Source of the DNA: Yponomeuta sedellus | Taxonomy: Eukaryota > Arthropoda > Insecta > Lepidoptera > Yponomeutidae | Length of the DNA: 64,000 nucleotides | Direction: 5' to 3' | Assembly (NCBI GenBank): GCA_934045075.1 | Contig: OW203740.1 | Span: 15,760,944-15,824,943 of the forward strand | Shown here: positions 21,501-29,435 of the stretch, piece after piece | Layout of the letters: every line of letters starts with the position of its first letter | How positions within the stretch are numbered: position 1 is the first letter of the stretch | The notes under the pieces: model-generated | Told to the model about the DNA's origin: nothing | Seen by the model: the letters and a program-made list of their open reading frames with translations, nothing else | The model's database searches: none | Program-made: the position numbers and the translations under genes

Positions 21501-24500
21501 GATTACTATTAGTTACTAGCTGACCCAGCGAACTTCGTACCGCCTAACAGTCGATTCATTATTTTTTTTTTTAATTTTTCTCTCCGTAAGAACCATCGTC
21601 GTTCCTTAAGGAATATTCTAAAAAAAGAATTAGCGAAATCGGTTCAGCTGCTCTCGAGATTTGCGCTTACCAACACATTCAGCGACTCATTTTTATATTA
21701 TAGACTAGCTGACTCAGCGAACTTCGTACCGCATACCATCGATTCTTTATTTTTTCTGGCCGTAAGAACCATCCCCGTACTTCAAGGAATATTTAAAAAA
21801 AAAATCAGCGAAATCGATTCAGCTGCTCTCGAGATTTGCGCTTACTAACACATTCAGCGATTCATTTTTATATTATAGATTTAACGCGTCTAATCGCGAT
21901 TATTTATTAGGTAAAACGTAATTACCATAATTCCCGACGATTCGGCCACGTTGCAATTGCCGTAGTCACGGGTAAATATTATTATATTTTTTTGGTGTCT
22001 CGTTTGGGACCAGAACCATTACTGTCCCGTCCATGCTAACAACATAATAAGCACAGTACTCCTTCGCACGTCACAGAACATTTCGTAGGCTTAAGTTCGC
22101 TTTGCCTCATTTGGCTACAGGTCGCCAGATAGTGGAGGACCAGACCATAGAGCACGAGATCGATGAGGAGCAGATCCGGGAGTTGACGGCGGCAGCAGCG
22201 ACCAATGCGGCGTGGTTCGCCAACGACGCTGGCGACCGAGGCGTGGCGCCCGGTGTGATCGCGCCTTTGTTGCAGGTAGGTGCCGAAATCGATCGATATA
22301 AACCCTTGTATGCCCCCACTGCTGGGGCACGGGTCTCTTTCTGCATAGTAGGAAGGTAAGGCCGTACTCCACTACGGGGGCCAAGTCCGGATTGGTGCAG
22401 GATCGTAAGACAGTGGCGGGCCTTACTGTCAGAAGTTATCAAGCCGCCCATAAGGCCTATCATCATCATCATCAGCCATTCGACGCCCACTGCAGCACAT
22501 AGGCCTCCCTCATGGTTTTCCAAGCTACATGGTTTTGTGCCACCCGGATCCAGAGACTCCCCGCCACCGTAACCAGGTCCATGAGACCATCTGGTGGAAG
22601 GCCTGCCCACGCTGCGTCGTCCGGACCGCGGTCGCCAGGTCAAAAGGCCTATGACATGGCTTAAATGGCGTGGTGCCGGAATAAATATTAGTTTTTTTTT
22701 CTTATAGGCACAACATTTTCTAGAAATCATTAGAAATCAAATCATACAAATAATAATCGTTCCTCCTACTAATGTAAAATGTTTATTTATGTTTATATGT
22801 TTATCATTTTATAGTGAAAGGCTTAACCGATTTGAATATGACATATGACAACACTGGAATATGAAATATGACACACAGATGTAACAAACATCCAAGCGAG
22901 CCATGCCGCATGATTTTCCTAATAGAATTAAGCGCGCTTAAGCAAAAAACGTACCAACTTTTCAACTTTATAATATTAACAAGTACCTATAGATGCTACT
23001 ATGAAAATGAGGAGATTAGGACCTACTGCAAATATTACAATAAAAGAAAGTTCTTTGTTATATATTTTTATTCATATGTTCACACTAATCATCACTGTCA
23101 CTGGCCAAAGAGGAGGATGAATTTGTGTCTCCGGAGACTTGAATTATAAATTCATCAATGACATTATCCATTACACCATCAAATTCGGCGTTTTCTTCTC
23201 TTCTTTAATTACGTGTTCAACACAACGTTGCCATACTGCTGGAGTAATTTTATTTATAGCCGAATGTAACAGGACCTTTATTTAGTTCGGCCATTTAAAA
23301 AGTTTTATTTTTGGCAGCAACATGGCCTTTTACTTGCCCCCATATTATTTCTATCGGATTTAATTCACAATGATATGGGGGCAATCTAAGAGTAGTCTTG
23401 TGCCATTTTGTCACATACATACACGTATTGACAAACGACGAAACTTCACTTGTTGGCATAAACTCCCCAAAATGTTTTTCACACCTTAATTTCATTCATG
23501 TTTCTTTTTCTGTAGGGCTGTCGCGTAAAATTAATGTCGAATTTTATATACTTTTTCGAAATAACAAGGTAATATGCATGTTATTTGAGTGATTCTAGTG
23601 AAATATGCTGCAATAGGAATTGTTAATAAATAGTTAGCATTTAAAAGGCTATAATCATGTAAACAATAGAAGATTTGTAAAACGTGAGTAGTGATAACCC
23701 TAAATTGCTTTGTTTACCTCTATTCTTTATCGAATTTGGCTTAGGTATAGGTATTTATTCTACCAGTGGACGAAAACCATAAGAGGTTTATCTGCCGCTG
23801 TTATCGCTCGGTTAGTTTACATAAATTTTTATACCTAAATACGTTGACTTTAGTATCTGTTTAGAAATGTCCAAGCACAAGCAAACTTCAATTTTTGGAG
23901 AGCCGCTTTAACTGGTCGGCCCAGCTGCACTTCAGTTTGGCGGTCTGATACTCACATCCGGTATGGTCTATTTGCATCGCAGTGTGGTATACCGAAAATT
24001 ATCCCGAAACGATCCCAATGTGCTGCGCCCTATCGGTCTTTAGCAAACTTGAACGTGAGCAAAATGATCATATTCTTTTTTTTTTGTTGCACTAACCTGT
24101 GCTAAAGACAATTTTAAAAACCTATTTACAGGCTAAAAATTCTACTATGCTGGTTCACGTCGCCGGTCAGAGACCCGGCATGGGTGGAATTTTTAGCCTC
24201 TAAATAGATGAACAGAATCACTCTGTCTCTCGTAATATAAAATTTCCTTTCTCGTTTTGATGGACTGGTGAGTCAGTTACGCTAAGTTAGTTGTTACGTT
24301 TGAAGGAGTATATGTATAATTTTTTATTGTACACAGAAATAACAGTAACAGAATTATTTAAAACTAGCTGACCCAGCGAACTTTTTACCGCCTAACAGTC
24401 GATTCTTTATTTTTTTGTAATTTTCCTTCCGTAAGAACCATCCTCGTACTTCAAGGAATATTCTAAAAAAAAAGAATAAATCGGTTTAGCTGCTCTCGAG

Positions 24501-27500
24501 ATTTGTGCTTACTTACTAACATTCAGCGATTCATTTTTATACCATAGAGATATAGTACAATTGGTGGCCTTATTACTTATACTAATTATAATTTATGTAT
24601 AATATCTGCAAATGTTGTGGATGTCTCTATCAGGGATGCATATCAGAAATAAGAACATACATTTGTTACTATTGTATCTATTGGTTGATATATAGCCTCC
24701 TGTAGCGTTCCTAAATAAATAACTTAGAATTCTGTTGTTCAATCAGTGGCAGTGCTTTCGTAGTTGGATAATAATATCTTTGTTTGTCCCCAGTTCGACG
24801 AGTCGGTCCAGCGTCGCTATGATTCGTCGGTGCGGAGTGTACAGCCGTCCGGGCTGCGGGTTCAGGACCCGGAGCTGCAGGAGATGGCCGACACCGGCCG
24901 CTGCATGTCCATGCACCAGCCCTGGGCTTCACTACTGGTCGAGGGGATTAAGCTGTGAGTCCCTAAGTAGTACTTATTTCCATATCAACTACGTAATGCT
25001 GGTAGCATTAAGTGACAGGTTACCACACAGCTACACTTTTGATAAGAAATATAAGGTATATTGTGCGTTCACATTAACTTGACGCGTAAGAGAATTGGTA
25101 ACACTGAGATCTTTACTGTTACCATGTTAAATAAGAAATCATTCCCATTACTTGGGGAAAATAAAAGGATTGAGGGCTTGTTTAACCATCTTCCGATTAG
25201 GTCCAAAAGCTAATTCACATGTCCTTGTGTCCTTGTTACCAATTCTCTCACGCGTCAAGTTAATGTGAACGCACTATAAGTAAAAAAAATAAGTAAAAAG
25301 GTATAGGTAAAAGATTACTGCTAGCTTTCTGGAAAGAGACTGGCTGACTGGGGTGATCTCGCAGCCCTGTTAAGCACAATGGCCTAGTTACGAGGAAACC
25401 ACTAAACAAACTAACCAACTATGTCTCGTGAAGCGCTTTCCGTACAAACGATTGGTTTTTATATTTCTGTGGTGTGTTATTAATTTCTTTCTGTTGTTGT
25501 TCATATTTCGCCACTTACATAGTTATTTATTAAACTGGTCTAATTGCGGTTATTTATTGGGTGAAATTTCAGCACATACACAAACCTACCTACCTGTGTA
25601 CGTCTATCGAATTTAGAATGATTTCTGCTATTTAGTGCCTTAGTGTACTGAAGCCGGTATTTATTTTTTATTTTATAATTTCTATTTTCGACAGGTTATA
25701 TTATGAAAAGTATCTGTAGTGGAGAAAAAAATACCACGTTAATTTATCTTTCAATATGGTCTCTCCTGCAGTATAAAAACATTTTTAGCGCAAGATCTTT
25801 ATTTCTCCATCGCTTGTCCCCAGTCACGAGGGCCGCAGTTGGTACACGAGCCACCGCGGGCGGCTCTGGATCGCGTCGACGGCGAAGCCTCCGGACCCTG
25901 AAGTGGTCAAACACCTGGAGAACCGATACCGAGTCTTGTATCCAGGTGGGTAGAGGTCATATTGGTTTTTATAAATTGTTGCATAGAAATAACGCCCGTG
26001 TTGTAAGATTTCTTCTAGAATATGAATCTAAACTCTATTTATTAAGCTCCAAATTTGTGAACTTTTATTTCTCCGGAAGGTGCTAATCTGGCACAGACAT
26101 CACAAACATGGAAACACACTCGGACTGAAGGAATTTGTATAAACTCAGTATGGCTTCCATATTCTGGTCAAAATGGACATGGATGTTTGATTCGCAAGAT
26201 TAATTAATAGGCATTTTTGTGCTATGTGGAATACGATACTTTGAAAGAAAGAAACTTGAGAATAAGAATAATATTTTTTTATTCTCGAGTCTCCTTCTTT
26301 ATGTTATTTTTCTACTTTTTATACTATACTAGCTGACCCAGCGAACTTCGTACCGCCTAACAGTCGATCCTTTTTTTTTTAATTTTTCCCTCCGTAAGAA
26401 CCAGCCTCGTACTTCAAGGAATATTCTAAAAAATGAATTAGCGAAATCGCTTCACCTGCTCTCGAGATTTGCGCTTACCAACACATTCAGCGATTCATTT
26501 TTATATTATAGATGTGTGTGAGAGAGTATGTCTGTCAGAGATTTGAATGTGATCGTCGTCAGGCTATACTAGTCCACTGCTGGACATAGCCCTCCCCTAA
26601 AGAGCGCCACGTTGTGCTATCATAGGGGGTAGTGCCCATAATTTTGAATTAATTTGAATGTGATGAATCATGACAATTTTCGTTCGGGCTATTTCTTCAT
26701 AAAATTATGTTTAATAATAGGGTATAGATAAGAACATTTTACCTAGCATGCTTCTTTCCAAGAATGCTTGGTTCTTGAACTTTAGTTAATACAGACGACA
26801 GCACATCAACCTTTAAATTTCAGTTGCAAGGGTTGATGTGCTGTTAAGCGTACCCATCAGACTTAATTTTCTCTTTCAGACAAACAGTTCAAGTTTCCAT
26901 CGTTCTACCCCTCGGGGTGCCTGCTCGGCTGCGTCAATGTGGACGACTGCCTGCCAGAGGAAGAGTACCGGAGAAAGTAAGCAAATCCTTCTTTTGGTCG
27001 TTTCCTATAAACAATCCATGTCAAAATAAGTGAAGCAATTAAATAATTTTTTTTTATATGAATTCAGCCTAAAAGGAGAGTAATATGTTTGGCTTGAATT
27101 AGAATAATGTTTATTTGGTACGACATTCACCAACCCGGACTTGGCCCCCGTGGTGGAGTGTGGCCTAACCTTCCTGCGATACAGGAAGAGACCCGTGCCC
27201 AAGAGTTGATAATGGACACTTAGAAAACAAAGACATATTGGTACCTCCCGATGGAAAACCCGGTGTTCTGCCGCTCCGCTACCACCGCCCTCTTGTATTT
27301 ATTTATATCCGATTTTGTATTGTCTCATAACCCCTTAGCCAATTATCAGATTTTCACAAATAATTATGACTCCAATCGATTCGTATTCATATAAGAGCGG
27401 GTGTTTTTGGGCTATATGTAATTTGTATGAATCCAACAACAAATATTTATGAAATTCCCGACCTTTCTTCCCAAAACAAGTTTCCTACAATCTATTTATC

Positions 27501-28935
27501 CTAACTTGTCCAATTTAGTAAACAAGATTCTACCCGTAAAGTATGACTTTTTTGTCGAAAACTGGTTCATTCCCATAAATGAAGTAACCTGGGACACTAT
27601 TTTAGATAAAACGTTGCCAAATTTATAAACAAAATTCATGAACTTGCGAGAATTTTTCAATTTTTGGAATGAAATGACAATGTTGAGGTTAGAATCTTGT
27701 TTACTAAATTTGACAAGTAAGGATAAATAGACTGTATGTGCTTTGCCACAAGAAATTTTTAAACTTGATTCTATCTAGATGGCTACTACAAAAATAAAAA
27801 AAACCGATAACGTTTGCTGCATAGTCAATGAAATTTCGCAAATTATAAATTTGAATATTTTAAACTTTCATTTATTTACCTATATATTCTGTGTACTAAA
27901 GAAACGGTTTCCAAATTTTGTGTTATTTCCATAACATTGTATGAGCATATTATACATGACTACGAACATATTTTTAAGTTCGCAGTACTGATGGTGTATA
28001 TTTTTTGCAGATACCCTGATGGCGAAAGTGACAGTCCCTACGTGTTCATATGCTCCAACCCGATCAGTTTGAGACTACGATTCCCTATCAAGGGGCAACA
28101 TAAGATCTGTAAGTGTATTTCTTTATCAATAGAGTTCCAGATAAGGTTTGGAATACCTAGTATAGGTTTACTTCCTTGTAAAGTCTCCGCCACAGACTAA
28201 TTTAGTGACCGTTTATGGATTGTTTTGATGAATCTTGTTTTTACAAATGAGGCCGTAAATATTTAATTGTTTTCCAAGTATGTGGTCTTTGGATTAGGTT
28301 CAGCAGCCTAAAATTCTTTATCAATCTACGGGACAATCATTATCATCGTCATCGGGATAGCCAGATTCGCCAGAGAACTAAAGTGATCCACATAGCCCCA
28401 CGGATAACAAACTGAACTGGCATATCTGCCGCAGGGCCGATAACCGTTGGGGTAGGCTGGTTCTAGAGTGGAGACCGCGAATCGGCAAACGTAGCCTAGG
28501 ACGCCCTGTGACCAGGTGGAGCGACGACATCCGCAAAGCGGTAGGCAGGGACTGGAAGAGGAGAGCCCAAGATCCGGCTCAGTGGCGTGTCTTGGGAGAG
28601 GCCTATGTCTAGCAGTGGACAAAGACGGGCTGATTGATAGATCGATGCAGCAACTTTATTCTGAAATCTGTAGCCATACAATGCTGAGTGTAAGTCTCTT
28701 ACCATGCCACTTTTCTGGGATTCAATTCGGGACAAACCTTCTCTAGATTGAAATCTCACGTGTGTCCGAGCGGGAGCCATTTCAAGCATGCATTTTCGCA
28801 TTATCAGAAGTTTGTTTTTTTTTACTAAGTTATATTTCTTTTGCAGATCAGTTAGATAAGACGATACACCAAGCTGCCGTAAAATGTAACCAGAAGATGG
28901 CAAAGTTAGAAGCTGAACGAGCCAAGCAAGGTTAA
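9540..28935 (+). CDS. TRIP4: Activating signal cointegrator 1 (ASC-1/TRIP4), 12 exons, 510 aa
   Basis: Exons: 9540-9607, 9782-9906, 10108-10293, 11057-11175, 11649-11797, 21055-21218, 22121-22275, 24794-24954, 25824-25945, 26880-26976, 28011-28108, 28847-28935. All borders are GT-AG and the phases join without a break to 1533 bases. Exons 1-2 give the ASC-1 N-terminal region. Exon 3 is a Lys/Gln-rich linker. Exon 4 encodes the Cys-rich C2HC5 finger (GRHHCDC, then NCLQCGRIIC and CLFCGN). Exons 5-7 are a charged linker. Exons 8-12 form the ASCH domain, opening with CMSMHQPWASLL, then HEGRSWYTSHRGRLWIA and FPSFYPSGCLLG. The human protein is 581 residues, so 510 is reasonable for an insect. In animals TRIP4 joins ASCC proteins in the ASC-1 complex, which acts in transcription co-activation and in splitting stalled ribosomes. 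Intron 5 is 9.3 kb because of nested elements. Confidence 0.95.
10321..10950 (-). repeat. 5S-derived SINE (family A) in TRIP4 intron 3, split by another SINE
   Basis: The - strand carries a GGGATGGGTGACC box and the long family A body ending in GGGGACATACAAG. A tRNA-type SINE sits inside it at 10439-10696. Flanking copies of AGACAGT...CGGG (about 14 bp with two changes) are its target duplication. Confidence 0.7.
10439..10696 (+). repeat. tRNA-derived SINE (family C)
   Basis: Pol III type head GGTGGTAGCGGAGCGG with a B-box-like GTGGGTTTAAACTCC, then a body containing GCAATACCACTCGC. Other copies: 12015-12229 with 13299-13335, 33231-33410, and pieces near 14570, 15160, 27240 and 60290. Confidence 0.65.
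12015..13335 (+). repeat. Family C SINE interrupted by a 1.07-kb transposon
   Basis: The SINE head and body run from about 12015 to 12229 and resume at 13299 with the same AAGTGCGGAAA continuation seen in the copy at 10439-10696. The interruption is the next entry. Confidence 0.65.
12230..13298. mobile_element. Non-autonomous DNA transposon, TAA duplication, TIR CGGCCGAATACTC
   Basis: Inverted ends CGGCCGAATACTCAAACG and its complement are followed by further matching bases, with a flanking TAA duplication (12227-12229 and 13299-13301). Three-base T-A-A-type duplications are typical of PIF/Harbinger, although the family is not proven. Inside there are extra inward copies of an ACGTTYGAGTATAC-like motif and no coding frame. 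The pre-insertion sequence can be read from the host SINE. Confidence 0.72.
13841..13985 (+). repeat. tRNA-derived SINE (family B), 5'-truncated copy
   Basis: Starts inside the tRNA-like head (TTGGTAGAGCGCTGGC), keeps the B box GGTTCGAATCC, and ends with the family tail TAGTGCATTAAAATAAAAA. Confidence 0.75.
13986..14300 (+). repeat. tRNA-derived SINE (family B), long copy with 5' extension
   Basis: The tRNA-like part begins near 14150 (GCCCATTGGCTCAATTGG). It can fold as a cloverleaf: acceptor CGCCCAT with ATGGGTG, anticodon stem CTGGC/GCCAG, T-loop GGTTCGAATCC. About 150 bases before it also belong to the family, because the same extension recurs near 14840-15000 and 58240-58305. This is a SINE and not a functional tRNA gene: many copies, with a shared 3' tail. 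Confidence 0.75.
14560..14660 (+). repeat. tRNA-like SINE fragment (family C type, diverged)
   Basis: Contains a GAGACCCAGGTCCGATCCCC-like B-box region and the GGGCATGTGGCTTTG continuation seen in family C. The preceding stretch 14300-14560 shows no gene. Confidence 0.4.
14735..15006 (-). repeat. tRNA-derived SINE (family B), - strand
   Basis: Complement of the family B tail, tRNA head (CACCCATGCCGGGATTCG) and the 5' extension with ACGTACAGGCGGCGACATC. It matches 13986-14300 through almost its full length. Confidence 0.72.
15007..15810. other. Mosaic of repeat fragments in TRIP4 intron 5
   Basis: Family C SINE 3' half near 15160-15260, and a segment at 15355-15430 (GTGTGAGTGAAGGTATCTC) that recurs on the - strand near 60045-60120. 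A diverged tRNA-like stretch with GGTTCGAATC on the - strand lies near 15720. No gene. Confidence 0.4.
16041..16994 (+). CDS. LINE ORF1, coiled-coil and FP-type nucleic-acid-binding protein (317 aa)
   Basis: Residues about 70-130 are a charged heptad-like helix that should form a coiled coil. From about residue 170 the protein follows the FP (baculovirus FP25K-like) C-terminal fold found in many insect LINE ORF1 proteins: RPRPLIVRLARRATREALL, then FYVNERLTKLNRQLF, then the WTRDGRVYVRRSEG end. In these elements ORF1 binds the LINE RNA and helps carry the particle. No stop or frameshift. Start chosen as the first ATG of the frame, with a second Met 13 codons later. Confidence 0.8.
   Translation: MPFNLERTPPKVNMPAPSGSQLPASSSVPNLTQHGELPAEDLNVTTRYKRPRLFDDDGRESSDPLHALGLELRLLREEMQGMRRDIQECRQEVRDFREGLGACNQRIDAIEVRVDSMEKKVADAIVSAGTKVLEDAINNLQMELHDRDQDMLANDVQITNILEERGESPNHLVTLIATKLGVALDERDIVSAERVGPRGEMSEERRPRPLIVRLARRATREALLRGARVRRTATTADLGLSGEARRFYVNERLTKLNRQLFGRAREQARVHGWRWVWTRDGRVYVRRSEGQPAHRIRKENDISDIFKIAEVRSSPSA
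17279..20158 (+). CDS. LINE ORF2, endonuclease-reverse transcriptase
   Basis: The N-terminal third is an APE-type endonuclease that nicks target DNA: FNAGSLG, INETWL, YRPPW and GDFNIN hold the catalytic Asn, Glu and Asp positions. The usual C-terminal Ser-Asp-His reads Gly-Arg-His here. The reverse transcriptase follows: LRPISILPCMSKI, LLDFSRAFD, GVPQGSILGPLLF and the catalytic YADD near residue 665. The tail has LNYCDVAYGG and a basic C-terminus near KCWNDIPPPVREA. About 960 residues is full length for CR1/jockey-group elements. An ATG 15 bases upstream is in frame; the start here was preferred because it begins the conserved part. Confidence 0.85.
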   Translation: MPKSKSFRVGLFNAGSLGTGHDEFIVAMGNLSADLVAINETWLREGQDGRAPSVAGYNLRHIPRPRELRARGGGVGFFVKRGVAARLCPHPPAPTVEQMWLRVNVGGKRLLVGTAYRPPWLHPDTFFDAITDSVTSMTGYDRVLLVGDFNINYNDFCNRNHSCLMEFLTSLSMTQHVDQPTHFTDHSETTIDLVCTDARVLRTDVHHIPTLGRHAFITVDLDVKKQKLPPRIVTYRPIKDINRDFFDRDLELIDWESILLLDDINKMVRLFNELVTELFDIHAPVKTVVVRESPKPWLTNNVRLMMRLRDEAHKRYKATKSDAHRKYYLELKYLVVSALFNEKRAYFQNNINKCAGDAKRLWKNLKRTVLPDKRNQELPSHYNDADLINDHFLNVPGKTNVTISDLTYYEFHRHEKATIFSMVTMTDFDISKLLTSIKTNATGLDLVGIDMILLTLPRTLSILTAIVNRSILTNTFPTDWKTAKVTPLPKKPNPIHITDLRPISILPCMSKIIERAVYNQLSKYLEENNILPDMQSGFRSGRGTATALLDVIDNVLSELDRGKSTILVLLDFSRAFDCLNTSLLLSKMSYYGFDNATVRWFDSYLSDRAQIVTLQKINGTTQLSATKWLTRGVPQGSILGPLLFILYSADIISEIKSSKCHLYADDTQLYLSTAPSDAAVAVNLVNSDLDRIASWSDRSCLVLNPSKSKYMVLGTKNQIHNTVQALNGHDIAIMGEPVERVVEAKNLGVLIDGELRFENHIRNVVSNCFYRLKILYNIRDYLSTDLRVRLSESLILSRLNYCDVAYGGCILGRTKRLIQRVQNACARFCFKIPPRSHVTPYLNAAKLLNMESRRRLHLATMLFGVIRNKTPKYLYKKLEWSSRERQVHKERIRIPAHRTKIFRGSFRYAASKCWNDIPPPVREASSRFAFGRKLKAYLLEQQRLLYPDRTSRRRPTTTN
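20661..20850. repeat. LINE-related fragment (GTCCACTGCTGGACATAGCC family)
   Basis: TAGTCCACTGCTGGACATAG followed by CCCTCCCCTAATGAGCGCC recurs at 26566-26640 and 39135-39265, often behind CTTCTTCTTC. It is a widespread moth repeat, probably the end of a LINE. Confidence 0.5.
20911..21033. mobile_element. MITE with 33-bp inverted ends, 21 bp before TRIP4 exon 6
   Basis: Left arm 20911-20943 and right arm 21001-21033 are near-perfect complements (TTTTCGGGGCTTAATCGCG core). Between them is CGACGTTTCGACGACGTTACAG. Only 21 bases separate it from exon 6, so it supplies or abuts the branch-point region of intron 5. Confidence 0.75.
21515..21702 (-). mobile_element. Helitron-type non-autonomous element (family E)
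   Basis: On the - strand it runs from TC (TCTATAATATAAAAATGAAT) to CTAG (GGGTCAGCTAG|T), the TC...CTAG ends of Helitrons, with no target duplication. Copies: 21703-21880, 24363-24547, 26328-26512 (all -), 39600-40331 and 41309-41492 (both +). Similar sequences are common in Lepidoptera (Lep1-type, from memory). Confidence 0.65.
21703..21880 (-). mobile_element. Helitron-type element, second head-to-tail copy
   Basis: Directly abuts the previous copy, sharing the ACTAG junction, so the two lie in tandem and in the same direction. Confidence 0.62.
21885..21990. repeat. MITE fragment related to 20911-21033
   Basis: GATTATTTATTAGGTAAAACGT followed by CGACGATTCGGCCACG and a TCACGG end. A related piece lies at 43590-43690. 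Confidence 0.35.
22300..22680 (-). repeat. 5S-derived SINE (family A), partial, split by a LINE fragment
   Basis: CCCCCACTGCTGGGGCACGG to AAGCCGCCCATAAGG, then the insertion at 22461-22643, then the remaining ATGACATGGCTTAAATGGC. The head part is missing. Confidence 0.65.
22461..22643 (-). repeat. LINE ORF2 C-terminal fragment with (GAT)n tail
   Basis: Flanked by a perfect 9-bp duplication AAGGCCTAT (22452-22460 and 22644-22652). On the - strand the conceptual protein shows WRPRSGRRSVGRPSTRW, the tail of RTE-like LINE ORF2s, and the copy ends in repeated GAT. Confidence 0.65.
23085..23495 (-). pseudogene. IS630/Tc1-mariner-type transposase C-terminus, decayed
   Basis: The - strand frame contains LRLPPYHCELNPIEIIWGQV, the LPPYxPxLNPIExxW motif that holds the last catalytic acid of DDE_3 transposases. 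It is followed by KGHVAAKNKTF. Frameshifts then break it, but the acidic Ser/Asp-rich C-terminus is still readable to a stop at 23085. The N-terminal domain is absent. Confidence 0.7.
24105..24215. repeat. Family B SINE tails in head-to-head arrangement
   Basis: A - strand tail (GCACTAACCTGTGC to CAGGCTAAAAATTC) is followed by a + strand piece (GGCATGGGTGGAATTTTTAG). The arrangement resembles the cleaner palindrome at 63437-63579. Confidence 0.5.
24363..24547 (-). mobile_element. Helitron-type element (family E)
   Basis: ACTAGCTGACCCAGCGAACT at the left end and the TTTTTATACCATAGA end at the right; same length and content as 21515-21702. Confidence 0.62.
25063..25274. mobile_element. MITE with about 40-bp inverted ends in TRIP4 intron 8
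   Basis: GTGCGTTCACATTAACTTG...TTGGTAACA at the left pairs with its complement at 25235-25274. TATA on each side may be the target duplication. Confidence 0.65.
26328..26512 (-). mobile_element. Helitron-type element (family E) in TRIP4 intron 9
   Basis: Complete TC...CTAG copy, close to 21515-21702. Confidence 0.62.
26566..26640. repeat. LINE-related fragment (copy of 20661-20850 family)
   Basis: TAGTCCACTGCTGGACATAG followed by CCCTCCCCTAAAGAGCGCC. Confidence 0.45.
27117..27291. repeat. Two SINE fragments in TRIP4 intron 10
   Basis: 27117-27225 is the 3' part of family A on the + strand (CCAACCCGGACTTGGC to CAGGAAGAGACCCGTGCCC). 27226-27291 is the head of a family C SINE on the - strand (complement of GGTGGTAGCGGAGCGG). 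Confidence 0.55.
27488..27738. repeat. Imperfect inverted repeat, probable MITE, in TRIP4 intron 10
   Basis: Left arm about 27488-27535 and right arm 27685-27738 share CTATTTATCC, ACTTGTC and AATTTAGTAAACAAGATTCT in opposite orientation. Confidence 0.55.
28340..28622 (+). pseudogene. LINE ORF2 C-terminal fragment in TRIP4 intron 11
   Basis: The + strand encodes WHICRRADNRWGRLVLEWRP, then GRPVTRWSDDIRK and WRVLGEAYV, the conserved tail of RTE-like LINE proteins. A TAG stands in place of a Gln codon three residues before the usual end. It is a 5'-truncated insertion. Confidence 0.7.
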
Positions 28936-28971
28936 ATAATTTTATGTATTTTGTTCATTCCTATTCTGTGA

Positions 28972-28977
28972 AATAAA
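28972..28977 (+). terminator. TRIP4 polyadenylation signal
   Basis: AATAAA lies 37 bases after the TRIP4 stop codon, giving a very short 3' UTR. Confidence 0.7.
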
Positions 28978-29002
28978 AGCAAACTGTTTTGTTAAGAAAA
29001 TG

Positions 29003-29008
29003 TTTATT
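29003..29008 (-). terminator. Polyadenylation signal of the - strand gene
   Basis: TTTATT on the + strand is AATAAA on the - strand, about 430 bases after the stop of the - strand gene. With the TRIP4 signal only 25 bases away, the two transcripts would end within or past each other. Confidence 0.5.
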
Positions 29009-29435
29009 TACATCATTATTAACACCTAGAATTTAAATATAAATATTGTATAGACCCATTCACTCAAATTCACACAAACGCCATACATAATACTTGACCA
29101 ATCATACGGTATAAACTCTAAGATAAATTAAGTTGTTTTTACTTACGGACTAAAATGAGCACCAAAAATACAGTCGCAGACAATAGATGTTCTTGAAAAT
29201 AAATAATATTTTGATTAAAACAATTCCACCTTAAAATTGTCGAAATATTTTCACTTTGGCAGAAGAAATTACTTTTGGTTTTAAAGTTACAAACTTAAAA
29301 CTACCATAACCCAGGTTTTTTGCCTAATAAGGTCACCAACGTTCTATACAGTCTTTCTACAACATCATACATTCTAAGAATTATCTTTTAGCTTGTCTTA
29401 TTACACAAAAAACCTTGGTTGTTTCGTAGGAACGA

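Larger units (their letters stand above)
22690..24780. other. TRIP4 intron 7, mostly unique AT-rich DNA
   Basis: Apart from the decayed transposase, the SINE B fold-back and the Helitron listed separately, nothing is recognised. The frame at 22868-23149 shows no domain. Confidence 0.5.

Noticed and set aside
22107..22730. A 207-residue - strand frame
   Set aside because: It runs through antisense of TRIP4 exon 7, a SINE and a LINE scrap; only the short LINE part has meaning.
24735..25082. Frames around TRIP4 exon 8 of about 60-115 residues
   Set aside because: They run over the exon in the wrong frame or past its donor; the spliced phase is set by neighbouring exons.
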